Shown: positions 24,100-31,239 of the stretch, one piece after another
Position numbering within the stretch: the first letter of the stretch is position 1
How the letters are laid out: every line of letters starts with the position of its first letter
NCBI GenBank assembly: GCA_958445065.1
Contig: CAUCQW010000025.1
Coordinates: forward strand, 1-32,816
Direction of reading: 5' to 3'
DNA length: 32,816 bases
Origin: an uncultured Collinsella sp.
GTDB lineage: Bacteria; Actinomycetota; Coriobacteriia; Coriobacteriales; Coriobacteriaceae
The notes under the pieces: model-generated
Told to the model about the DNA's origin: nothing
Database searches by the model: none
Seen by the model: the letters and a program-made list of their open reading frames with translations, nothing else
Made by a program: the position numbers and the translations under genes

Positions 24100-24175
24100 C
24101 GGGCATTTTCAATTACAAGATACACCTTGCCGTTTCAAGTGTTGATGGTAAACTTTCACTTACCGTTTACGGTTA

Positions 24176-24190
24176 TGAAAGAACCTTTCA
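24176..24190. promoter_or_regulatory. Candidate operator palindrome for the RpiR-type regulator
   Basis: TGAAAG-AAC-CTTTCA is a perfect 6+6 palindrome with a 3-nt centre in the divergent gap. Further CTTTCA/TTTCA half-sites occur nearby (24153-24158 and about 24238-24243). Binding by the adjacent regulator is inferred from position. Confidence 0.45.
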
Positions 24191-24255
24191 CCGGAGATTT
24201 GCACCTTAGCTCTTCTCACGCGGACGGTAGGTTGGTATCTTTCAGTTGTGGAAAA

Positions 24256-24296
24256 ACGCGCATCGAAGCGCGTGTAGGGGAGCGCCCGCGGGCGCT
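24256..24296 (+). promoter_or_regulatory. Two hairpins in the PTS permease leader
   Basis: ACGCGC/GCGCGT (24256-24273, 6-nt loop) is followed by AGCGCCCGCGGGCGCT (24281-24296), a perfect 16-nt palindrome. Both lie just upstream of the ribosome binding site AAGGAGGG at 24306-24313. They could affect translation or mRNA stability; no T run follows. Confidence 0.5.
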
Positions 24297-24317
24297 GTAC
24301 TCAAGAAGGAGGGACAC

Positions 24318-26321
24318 ATGGCTAAGTTTGACATCATCGCCGCGACCGGTTGCCCGACCGGCATTGCGCACACCTTCATGGCGAAGGAGGCGCTGGAGAA
24401 GGCAGCTGCCGAGCGCGGTCTGACCATTAAGGTCGAGACTCATGGCCAGGTCGGTGTCGAGAACGAGCTCACCAAGAGTGAGATCGCTGGTGCCAAGGCC
24501 GTCGTCGTCGCAGCCGACAAGGATGTCCAGGCTGAGCGTTTCGCCGGTAAGCCCATGGTTTCCGTTGGTGTTTCCAAGGCCCTGTCCGTTGAGGCCGCCG
24601 GTAAGCTGATTGACCGCGCGCTCGCCGCCAAGGGCGACAGCACGGTTGCAGCCGCTGCCGATGTCGAGGATGAGGTCGAGGAGAAGGAGTCCATCGGCCA
24701 CGTCATCTACAAGCACCTCATGAACGGCGTCAGCCACATGCTGGTCTTCGTTGTTGCTGGTGGTGTTCTGACCGCTGTCTCGTTCCTGTGGGGCATTACG
24801 TCCTTCGATTCGACGGCGTCTGACTACAACAGCTTTGCTGCGATGCTCAAGATCATCGGCGGCATCGCCATGAACCTTATGGTTCCGGTGCTTTCCGCCT
24901 ACATCGCCGAATCCATCGGCAAGCGCCCGGCGCTCGTCCCCGGCTTTGTTGCCGGTATGATCGCCATCCAGGGCCTGCCTGTTAACGCCGAGACCGGCAT
25001 GATCGATGCCGGTGGCGCCGGCGTGGGCTTCGGCTTCCTGGGCGGCATCGTCGGCGGCTTCCTTGCCGGCTATGTCATCTTGCTGCTCGAGAAGGTCTTT
25101 GCCGGTCTGCCCAAGAATCTGGACGGCCTCAAGGCTATCTTCCTGTACCCGCTGTTCTCGACGGCTATCGTCGGCCTGGTCATGCTCGGCATTTCCGGCC
25201 CCATGGCTGCCATCAACACCGCCATGATGGACTTCCTCAAGGGCCTGTCCGCCTCTGGCGCCGTTGTCCTGGGTCTTGCCATTGGCTGCATGTGCGCCTT
25301 TGACATGGGCGGCCCGGTCAACAAGGCTGCTTACGTCACCGGTACCGCTATGCTCACCGAGGCTCTGGCCGCCGGTGTTGGCACCGATACCTATAACTTC
25401 GGCACCAACTTCATGGCTGCCGTCTCCGCCGCTTGCATCGTTCCGCCGCTGATCACCACCTTCGCCGTCGTTGTCGGCAAGAAGTACTTCAGCCAGGAGG
25501 ATCACGACGCCGGTATCGTCAACCTCATCCTTGGTTGCACCCACATCACCGAGGGCGCCATTCCGTTCATGACCAAGAACATCTGGCCCGTCATGCCCAT
25601 CATGATGCTCGGTTCCTCTATCGCTTCGATCCTGACCATTATGTTCAACGTTCACGACCCGGCGCCTCACGGTGGCTTCCTGGTCCTGCCCGTTGTCGAG
25701 AACGGTCCGCTGTGGGTCCTCGCGATCCTCATCGGCGCTGTGGTCGGTGGCATCCTGTTCGTGGCCTTCAAGAAGTACGACTTCGAGAAGAACCAGAAGG
25801 CCGCTCCTGCAGCCAAGCCGGTTGAGGCTCCCAAGGCCGCTGCCGTCGAGGCCCCCAAGGCCGAGGCTGCCGACTTCGTGAAGGTCGAGAATGTCTTTGT
25901 CGCCGAGGACTTCGCTTCTCGTGACGAGGCTCTGAGCTTCGTTTCCAACCAGGCCGTCAAGGCCGGTATCGCCAGCGACGCCGACGCCGTCATGAACGCC
26001 TTCCTGGCCCGCGAGGCCGAGGGCACCACGGGCATGATGGAGGGCTTCGCCATCCCGCATGCCAAGTCCGACGCCATTACCGAGGCTGCCGTCATCGTCG
26101 TCAAGGACGAGTCCGGCGTGATCGGTTGGGACACCATGGACGGCGCTCCCGTCAACGTGGCTATCGCCCTGCTCATCCCCGGTGCCCAGGCCGGCACTAC
26201 GCACCTCAAAATCCTGTCCAAGGTCGCCGAGGCGCTCATGGACGAGGACTTCCGTGCCACCGTCAAGGGTTCCACCGACGCCGCCGAGATCGCCAAGACG
26301 ATCAACGCCCGTCTGGTCTAA
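24318..26321 (+). CDS. fruA: PTS fructose-type permease, fused EIIB-EIIC-EIIA
   Basis: Imports and phosphorylates a sugar, most likely fructose to fructose-1-phosphate. The 667-aa protein has three domains. EIIB (about 1-105) carries phospho-acceptor Cys12 in ATGCPTGIAHT. EIIC (about 130-490) is a multi-span membrane channel with GPVNKAAY and the HITEGAIPF block. After an Ala/Pro/Lys-rich linker, EIIA (about 525-667) carries phospho-acceptor His581 in FAIPHAKSD. The B-C-A order differs from the A-B-C order of many Gram-positive fructose permeases. AAGGAGGG precedes the ATG at 24318; a longer in-frame reading runs through the leader hairpins and is rejected. The fru assignment is by family similarity, and a related sugar is possible. 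Confidence 0.9.
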   Translation: MAKFDIIAATGCPTGIAHTFMAKEALEKAAAERGLTIKVETHGQVGVENELTKSEIAGAKAVVVAADKDVQAERFAGKPMVSVGVSKALSVEAAGKLIDRALAAKGDSTVAAAADVEDEVEEKESIGHVIYKHLMNGVSHMLVFVVAGGVLTAVSFLWGITSFDSTASDYNSFAAMLKIIGGIAMNLMVPVLSAYIAESIGKRPALVPGFVAGMIAIQGLPVNAETGMIDAGGAGVGFGFLGGIVGGFLAGYVILLLEKVFAGLPKNLDGLKAIFLYPLFSTAIVGLVMLGISGPMAAINTAMMDFLKGLSASGAVVLGLAIGCMCAFDMGGPVNKAAYVTGTAMLTEALAAGVGTDTYNFGTNFMAAVSAACIVPPLITTFAVVVGKKYFSQEDHDAGIVNLILGCTHITEGAIPFMTKNIWPVMPIMMLGSSIASILTIMFNVHDPAPHGGFLVLPVVENGPLWVLAILIGAVVGGILFVAFKKYDFEKNQKAAPAAKPVEAPKAAAVEAPKAEAADFVKVENVFVAEDFASRDEALSFVSNQAVKAGIASDADAVMNAFLAREAEGTTGMMEGFAIPHAKSDAITEAAVIVVKDESGVIGWDTMDGAPVNVAIALLIPGAQAGTTHLKILSKVAEALMDEDFRATVKGSTDAAEIAKTINARLV

Positions 26322-26356
26322 TCCCGCAACACGCGAATACCATCGCCCCCTGTAAC

Positions 26357-26393
26357 AAAGGCGAGGACTCCACTCGGAGCCCCCGCCTTTTTT
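26357..26393 (+). terminator. Intrinsic terminator after the PTS permease
   Basis: AAAGGCGAGGACTCC pairs with GGAGCCCCCGCCTTT (two A-C mismatches) around a 4-nt loop and runs into a T stretch, 35 nt after the permease stop. Confidence 0.8.
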
Positions 26394-26397
26394 CATT

Positions 26398-26484
26398 CCC
26401 TTCTGTAAGGTGCGGTGAAATAGGGATTGTTTAAACGTTTCAACCGCAAAATCAGTCCCTATTTCACCGCAACTTCCAGAAGGG
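26398..26484. repeat. Inverted-repeat element, 16-bp perfect core
   Basis: TGCGGTGAAATAGGGA (26411-26426) and its exact reverse complement (26456-26471) form the core. Pairing continues inward for three bases with one wobble, and outward with a few mismatches to CCC at 26398-26400 and GGG at 26482-26484. There is no ORF. It looks like a REP-type or miniature foldback element inserted just after the permease terminator. Confidence 0.8.
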
Positions 26485-26580
26485 CATAGAGGGAACTGCC
26501 CATTGAGTCTTTGTCGCGAACAGATCCTCAGCCAGAATTCCGTTCACACGATATTGCTCTGAGCCGACCGAGTTTCCGCA

Positions 26581-26709
26581 GCTTGCCTGCCGGGCGGGGC
26601 GGTTAAGTTTGTCGCGAGTTCCGCACGCAAAGGAAAGCACTTAATGTGCTTTTCGTCTTGCGCAGGACTGTAGAGCAGCAAACTTAACCGCCCCGCCCGG
26701 CAGGCAAGC
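26581..26709. repeat. 129-bp foldback element with 31-bp perfect inverted ends
   Basis: 26581-26611 and 26679-26709 are exact reverse complements of each other over 31 bp, with a GC-rich outer half (GCCGGGCGGGGCGG) and an AAGTTTG inner end. The 67-bp centre itself folds: CGCAA/TTGCG flank a perfect AAAGCAC/GTGCTTT stem with a TTAAT loop. There is no coding frame of note and no obvious target-site duplication. It could be a miniature transposable element or a structured RNA in the long gap before ptsH. Confidence 0.85.
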
Positions 26710-26750
26710 GTACAGGAACGACATCTGTCCAACAATTCGTGCGAAACATA

Positions 26751-26779
26751 ATGAAAAACCGTTTGATGTGAGTTAATAT
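26751..26779 (+). promoter_or_regulatory. Possible ptsH promoter
   Basis: ATGAAA at 26751-26756 and TAATAT at 26774-26779 are 17 nt apart, 67 nt upstream of the ptsH ATG. The -35 match is only four of six. Confidence 0.4.
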
Positions 26780-26846
26780 AAACAACGTCGTGAATCTGAC
26801 TCCTGCCACATGCATGACAGGGGTTAAACACAAAAAGGAGTCAACT

Positions 26847-27110
26847 ATGGTTTCTGAGAAGGCTACCCTCGTTAATCCTCAGGGTCTGCACATGCGTCCG
26901 GCTGGTCTGTTCGCCTCCACCATGGGCAAGTACGCCTGTGACGTGACGGTCGTCACCCCCGAGAAGGAGGTCAACGGCAAGTCCCCGATGGCCCTCATGG
27001 CTGCTGGTATCCCCTGCGGTACTGAGGTCGAGGTCAAGTGCGACGGCGCCGACGAGGCCGAGGCTCTGGCTGCTGCCATCGAGCTCATCAAGAGCGGTCT
27101 TGGCGAGTAG
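26847..27110 (+). CDS. ptsH: Phosphocarrier protein HPr
   Basis: Carries phosphate from enzyme I to the PTS permeases. The 87-aa length is typical. His15 in GLHMRPAG is the phospho-acceptor. Ser46 in GKSPM is at the position that HPr kinase phosphorylates in Firmicutes, but the next residue is Pro instead of the usual Ile/Met, and no hprK is in the window. AAAAAGGAG 6 nt before the ATG at 26847 sets the start. It sits between the permease and enzyme I genes. Confidence 0.96.
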   Translation: MVSEKATLVNPQGLHMRPAGLFASTMGKYACDVTVVTPEKEVNGKSPMALMAAGIPCGTEVEVKCDGADEAEALAAAIELIKSGLGE

Positions 27111-27155
27111 AACTCAAACGGGTCGCATGTTGAACAACTAAGTTCATATTTGGGG

Positions 27156-27191
27156 GCGCAGTGACCTGTTGTAAGGTAGCTGCGCTCTTTT
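27156..27191 (+). terminator. Hairpin with T run between ptsH and ptsI
   Basis: GCGCAG/CTGCGC (27156-27161 with 27180-27185) with an inner ACCT/AGGT stem, followed by TCTTTTG. It is 45 nt after the ptsH stop and 47 nt before ptsI. It probably works as a partial terminator that leaves more HPr than enzyme I message. Confidence 0.65.
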
Positions 27192-27237
27192 GTCATGGAT
27201 ATGGCAAAACGCTTTATCACATGACACGGAGAGAGGA

Positions 27238-28947
27238 ATGGGAATGTATCAGGGAGTCAACGCTTCCGAGGGCATCGGTATCGGCACCGTCATGGTCGCC
27301 GTCGATCCCGACTTGACGTTTGAGCCGCACGAGGTTGCTGATTCGGCAGCAGAGAAGGAGCGCTATCAGTCCGCTCTTTCGGTCTTCTGCGAGAAGACCC
27401 AGGCTCAGGCCGACCATATGAAGGAGACGGTGGGCGAGGCCGAGGCCGAGATCATGAGCGGACACATTGTCCTGGCTCAGGACCCGGGCATGACTGACGC
27501 CATCAACGCCGCCATTGACGGCGGTACCTGCGCCGAGCAGGCGCTCATGGACACCTCGACCATGTTTGAGAACATGTTCCTGTCCATGGACGACGAGATG
27601 TTCCGTCTGCGCGCGGCCGACATCGCCGACATCCGCACCGGTATTCTGGCCGAGCTGCTGGGCAAGGAGGTCGTCGACCTTTCCGTCCTGCCCGAGAACA
27701 CCGTCGTTGTCGTGCACGACCTCACGCCGTCCATGACCGCCACGATCGATAAGGCCCACGTTGCCGGCATCGTCACCGAGACCGGTGGCCGCACGTCGCA
27801 CTCCGCGATCATCGCGCGCGCCCTCGAGATCCCGGCTGTCCTTTCGGTTTCCAACAGCTGCACCGCGCTGCGCAACGGTATGACCGTTGTCGTCGACGGT
27901 GGCAAGGGTATCGTCGAGGCCGATCCCGACGAGGAGACGCTCGCTGCCTATACCGCCAAGGCCGAGGCCTTCGCTGCCGAGAAGGCGGCCCTCGAGGCCT
28001 TCCGTGGCAAGCCGTCCGTGACTGCCGATGGCATCAAGAAGATCATCGCCTGCAACATCGGTAACCCCGATGACGTGCCCAACGCGCTCGATCACGACGC
28101 CGAGGCCATCGGTCTGTTCCGCTCCGAGTTCCTGTTCATGGACTCTGCTGAGCTTCCTTCCGAGGAGGAGCAGTTCAACGCCTACCGTAAGGTCGCCAGC
28201 GCGCTCAAGGGTGCTCCGGTCATCATCCGCACGCTCGATGTGGGTGGCGACAAGGAGATTCCGTATCTGCATATGGTCAAGGAAGACAACCCCTTCATGG
28301 GCTTCCGCGCCGTGCGTTACTGCCTGGCCAATCCCGACCAGTACAAGGTCCAGCTCCGCGCTCTGCTGCGCGCTAGCGCCTTCGGTGACGTCAAGATCAT
28401 GATCCCGCTCGTCACCTGCGTCGAGGAGGTCTTGGCTGTCAAGGAGCTCGTCGAGCAGTGCAAGGCCGAGCTGACCGAAGAGGGCCGCAAGTTCAATGAG
28501 AACATCGAGGTCGGCATTATGGTCGAGACGCCCGCCGCTTCGCTGCTCGCTGACCGCCTGGCCAAGGTCGCCGACTTCTTCTCCATCGGCACCAATGACC
28601 TGATCGGCTACACTATGTGCGCCGACCGTGGCAACGACACCATCTCCAACCTGTACCAGGTGTACTATCCTGCCGTGCTTCGCTCGCTCAAGAACATCAT
28701 CGAGAGTGGCGTGAAGGCCGGCATCATGGTTGGTATGTGCGGCGAGGCCGCTGCCGATCCGCTGCTCGAGCCGCTGCTGATCAGCTGGGGCCTGGAGGAG
28801 TTCTCGATGAGCGCTCCGTCCATCCTGCGCGCCCGCAAGACCATCAGCCAGTGGACCAAGGCCGAGTGCGACGAGCTCGCCGAGAAGGCGCTTGCCTGCA
28901 ACACCGCCGCCGAGGTCAAGGCGCTGCTCGAGTCTGCAGCTCGTTAA
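27238..28947 (+). CDS. ptsI: PTS enzyme I (PEP-protein phosphotransferase)
   Basis: Takes phosphate from PEP and passes it to HPr, starting the PTS cascade. The 569-aa protein has the N-terminal HPr-binding and phosphohistidine domains, with His188 in TGGRTSHSAIIAR as acceptor. Its C-terminal PEP-binding barrel includes IGLFRSEFLFM, DVGGDKEIPYL, GIMVETPAA, FFSIGTNDL and GMCGEAAADP with Cys501. Starts at 27238 and 27244 are both in frame behind GGAGAGAGG; I list 27238. Confidence 0.96.
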   Translation: MGMYQGVNASEGIGIGTVMVAVDPDLTFEPHEVADSAAEKERYQSALSVFCEKTQAQADHMKETVGEAEAEIMSGHIVLAQDPGMTDAINAAIDGGTCAEQALMDTSTMFENMFLSMDDEMFRLRAADIADIRTGILAELLGKEVVDLSVLPENTVVVVHDLTPSMTATIDKAHVAGIVTETGGRTSHSAIIARALEIPAVLSVSNSCTALRNGMTVVVDGGKGIVEADPDEETLAAYTAKAEAFAAEKAALEAFRGKPSVTADGIKKIIACNIGNPDDVPNALDHDAEAIGLFRSEFLFMDSAELPSEEEQFNAYRKVASALKGAPVIIRTLDVGGDKEIPYLHMVKEDNPFMGFRAVRYCLANPDQYKVQLRALLRASAFGDVKIMIPLVTCVEEVLAVKELVEQCKAELTEEGRKFNENIEVGIMVETPAASLLADRLAKVADFFSIGTNDLIGYTMCADRGNDTISNLYQVYYPAVLRSLKNIIESGVKAGIMVGMCGEAAADPLLEPLLISWGLEEFSMSAPSILRARKTISQWTKAECDELAEKALACNTAAEVKALLESAAR

Positions 28948-28964
28948 TTTGGTATCAGAGGTAA

Positions 28965-28994
28965 CCGCGTGGTTGGAATGGGCCGGCCACGCGG
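28965..28994 (+). other. Hairpin between ptsI and the first kinase gene
   Basis: CCGCGTGG (28965-28972) and CCACGCGG (28987-28994) form a perfect 8-bp stem with a 14-nt loop. No T run follows, so it is more likely an mRNA processing or stability feature than a terminator. Confidence 0.45.
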
Positions 28995-29021
28995 CCCTCA
29001 CATATACAGGGGGTACTGTAA

Positions 29022-29954
29022 ATGTTCTACACGCTAACCGCTAATCCGGCCGTCGACATGACGGTTTCGAGCTCTCCGCTCGAGCCCGACGAGAACGTCC
29101 GCACCGGTTCGGCCAGCTACACGGCTAACGGCAAGGGCCTCGACGTGTCCTTCGCCTTTAAGAAGATGGGTGTCGACACCGTCGCGCTCGGCTTCTTCGC
29201 CGGCTTCACGGGCAAGTTTATCGTCGAGGAGGTCATGAACCTGGGTTGCCTGTGCCGCCCGGTCTGGACCGACGGTATCACGCGCATCAACACCTACGTC
29301 AATGATGGCCAGCACGAGTATGGCATCCTGAACCCCGGCGCACCGATTACGCCGCAGCATCAGGAGGAGCTCTACAACATCCTGGACACCGCGGGCGATC
29401 TTGAGTGCCTGATCGTCTCTGGCTCCGTGCCTCCCAAAGCTACGCCCGACTTCCTGGCTAAGGTCATGGAGCATGCTCAGGCTCGTGGCGCCGACGTCGT
29501 CCTGGACCTGTCCTCCGACAAGCTCAAGGAGCTCGCTCACAAGAAGCCGCTGCTCATCAAGCCGAACCATCACGAGATGAAGGCCATCTTCGGCGTGCCG
29601 GTCGACACCGACGACGAGGTCCGCGTTGCCATGAAGCTCGCCCACGACGCCGGCGTTCAGAACGTGCTGCTCACCCGTGGTAGCCGCGGCGACGCTTACT
29701 TCTCCAATGGCGAGGACATCTGGTACGCCAAGCGTGAGTTCAACATCAAGCTGGTCTCTTCCGTCTGCGCCGGCGACTGCACCCTCGCTGCGTTCCTGCA
29801 CAAGTGGTACAGGGATCGCGACAACGTCGAGGAGGCCATGAAGCTCGCTATGGCCACCGGCGCTAACGTCGCCGAGTCCGTCGGTATCGGCGACTTCGGT
29901 CACGTCGATGAGTACAGCAAGCGCGTTGCTGTCCGCAAGCTCGATCGCAAGTAA
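29022..29954 (+). CDS. fruK: PfkB-family sugar-phosphate kinase, probable 1-phosphofructokinase (copy 1)
   Basis: Probably phosphorylates fructose-1-phosphate, the product of the upstream permease, to fructose-1,6-bisphosphate. The 310-aa protein starts with the family pattern TLTANPAVD and ends its active site with VCAGDC, where Asp252 is the expected base and Cys249 replaces the usual first Gly of GAGD. The substrate-region block reads NGKGLDVSF, with Asp41 where Asn is usual (copy 2 keeps Asn). AGGGGG lies 8 nt before the ATG. It follows ptsI by 74 nt and ends at a strong terminator. A tagatose-6-phosphate or other phosphosugar kinase is an alternative. Confidence 0.8.
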   Translation: MFYTLTANPAVDMTVSSSPLEPDENVRTGSASYTANGKGLDVSFAFKKMGVDTVALGFFAGFTGKFIVEEVMNLGCLCRPVWTDGITRINTYVNDGQHEYGILNPGAPITPQHQEELYNILDTAGDLECLIVSGSVPPKATPDFLAKVMEHAQARGADVVLDLSSDKLKELAHKKPLLIKPNHHEMKAIFGVPVDTDDEVRVAMKLAHDAGVQNVLLTRGSRGDAYFSNGEDIWYAKREFNIKLVSSVCAGDCTLAAFLHKWYRDRDNVEEAMKLAMATGANVAESVGIGDFGHVDEYSKRVAVRKLDRK

Positions 29955-29980
29955 GCGAAACTCATTATTTTCGCGTGTAT

Positions 29981-30011
29981 GGCGCCCCGGTTTTGGCTGG
30001 GGCGCCTTTTT
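29981..30011 (+). terminator. Intrinsic terminator after kinase copy 1
   Basis: GGCGCCCC (29981-29988) pairs perfectly with GGGGCGCC (29999-30006), followed by five T. Confidence 0.9.
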
Positions 30012-30102
30012 GTTCCGTTATTGGAGAGAGAGATGCTCTGCCGTACTTCATCGCTTCCACACCGTTCACCGAGTTGTCCTAGCCTTTTACCGATGCGTGG
30101 AA

Positions 30103-30108
30103 TATACT
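30103..30108 (+). promoter_or_regulatory. Possible -10 box of kinase copy 2
   Basis: TATACT, 34 nt before the ATG at 30143, in a gap that follows a terminator, so some promoter is expected here. No good -35 box at normal spacing. Confidence 0.4.
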
Positions 30109-30142
30109 TTCATTAACACGTTGCCTTGTGAAAGGAACATTC

Positions 30143-31075
30143 ATGATTAACACGCTCACTGCAAATCCCGCCATTGACTACAACATCACCTGCGACGGTC
30201 TTGCTGCCAACACCGTCACGCGTACCCGCAACGCCGTCTACACGCCCAACGGCAAGGGCCTCAACGTCTCGTTTACGCTCGACCACTACGGCGTCGACAC
30301 CACGATCCTGGGCTTTTTCGCCGGTTTCTCGGGCGAGTTTATCGTTAAGGGCGCCGAGGCCCTGGGCGTGCCCGTCAAGCCCGTGTGGACCGACGGCATC
30401 ACGCGCGTCAATGTGTTCCTCAACGCCGGCCCCGACACCGAGTACAACATGGTCAACGCCGGTGCCGCCATCAACGAGGCCAACGAGCGGGAGATGTTTG
30501 AGCTCATCGATTCGCTCGATGACATGACCTGCCTGGTCATCAGCGGCTCGCTGCCTCCCAACACTTCCGAGGGCTTCCTGGCCGAGGTCCTGCGCCGCGT
30601 CAAGGCCAAGGGGGCCGAGTTCGTGCTCGATATCTCGAGCCATCAGCTGGCAGACCTCATTGCCATGGAGCCGCTGCTGATTAAGCCCAATGACGACGAG
30701 CTGCTCGATATCTTTGGCATTAAGGTAAGCGGCGGCGACGATGAGTCCGTCAAGGGTGCCATGGCCGAGCTGCACGCCAAGGGCGCTAAGAACGTGCTGC
30801 TGACGCTCGGCGGCGCCGGTGCGTACTTCTCCAACGGCGAGCACATCTGGTTTGCCAACCGTACTTTTGAGGTTAAGCTGCTGTCGACGGTGTGCGCCGG
30901 CGATTCTTCGCTGGCCGCCTTCCTGTCCGTGTGGCACGACGCCCCGGAGCGCGTCGAGGACGCCCTGCGTCTCTCGATGGCCACCGGCGCTAACGTGGTC
31001 GAGTGCCCCGGTCTGGGCGACTTCGCCAAGGTCGATGAGTATCAGAAGGGTATTGCAATCCGTCAGGTTTGCTAG
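30143..31075 (+). CDS. PfkB-family sugar-phosphate kinase, probable 1-phosphofructokinase (copy 2)
   Basis: A 310-aa paralogue of the preceding kinase, of exactly the same length and alignable throughout (TLTANPAID, NGKGLNVSF with Asn41, PVWTDGITR, LLIKPN, ATGANVVE). The active-site block is VCAGDSS with Asp254 and again Cys (251) for the first Gly. AAAGGAA is 5 nt before the ATG at 30143; the in-frame GTG at 30128 is rejected. The preceding terminator means it has its own promoter. The pair arose by tandem duplication, and copy 1 and copy 2 may differ in substrate. Confidence 0.8.
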   Translation: MINTLTANPAIDYNITCDGLAANTVTRTRNAVYTPNGKGLNVSFTLDHYGVDTTILGFFAGFSGEFIVKGAEALGVPVKPVWTDGITRVNVFLNAGPDTEYNMVNAGAAINEANEREMFELIDSLDDMTCLVISGSLPPNTSEGFLAEVLRRVKAKGAEFVLDISSHQLADLIAMEPLLIKPNDDELLDIFGIKVSGGDDESVKGAMAELHAKGAKNVLLTLGGAGAYFSNGEHIWFANRTFEVKLLSTVCAGDSSLAAFLSVWHDAPERVEDALRLSMATGANVVECPGLGDFAKVDEYQKGIAIRQVC

Positions 31076-31108
31076 TTCCGGCACCTTGCCTGAATAGTTC
31101 AATTATTT

Positions 31109-31142
31109 CGCATCCGTCTTAGACCAGGACGGATGCGTTTTT
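31109..31142 (+). terminator. Intrinsic terminator after kinase copy 2
   Basis: CGCATCCGTC (31109-31118) pairs perfectly with GACGGATGCG (31128-31137), with a 9-nt loop and five T. Confidence 0.92.
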
Positions 31143-31239
31143 GTTTATCGGACTTGCGTGTGCAGTGGAGGCTGTTTCTTGCTAGACTTCTTGCAGACGC
31201 AATCGATAGCCAATTTGATAGTCGCAGGAGGCCATAGGC

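Noticed and set aside
24216..26396. A 726-aa open frame on the minus strand opposite the PTS permease
   Set aside because: Same shadow effect. It runs through the permease leader and terminator and has no recognisable domain.
26544..26831. A 95-aa minus-strand frame across the foldback element
   Set aside because: Most of it is inverted-repeat sequence and it has no plausible start signal, so coding is unlikely.
27217..29001. A 594-aa open frame on the minus strand opposite ptsI
   Set aside because: Shadow of ptsI caused by codon bias; no ribosome binding site or family motif was seen.
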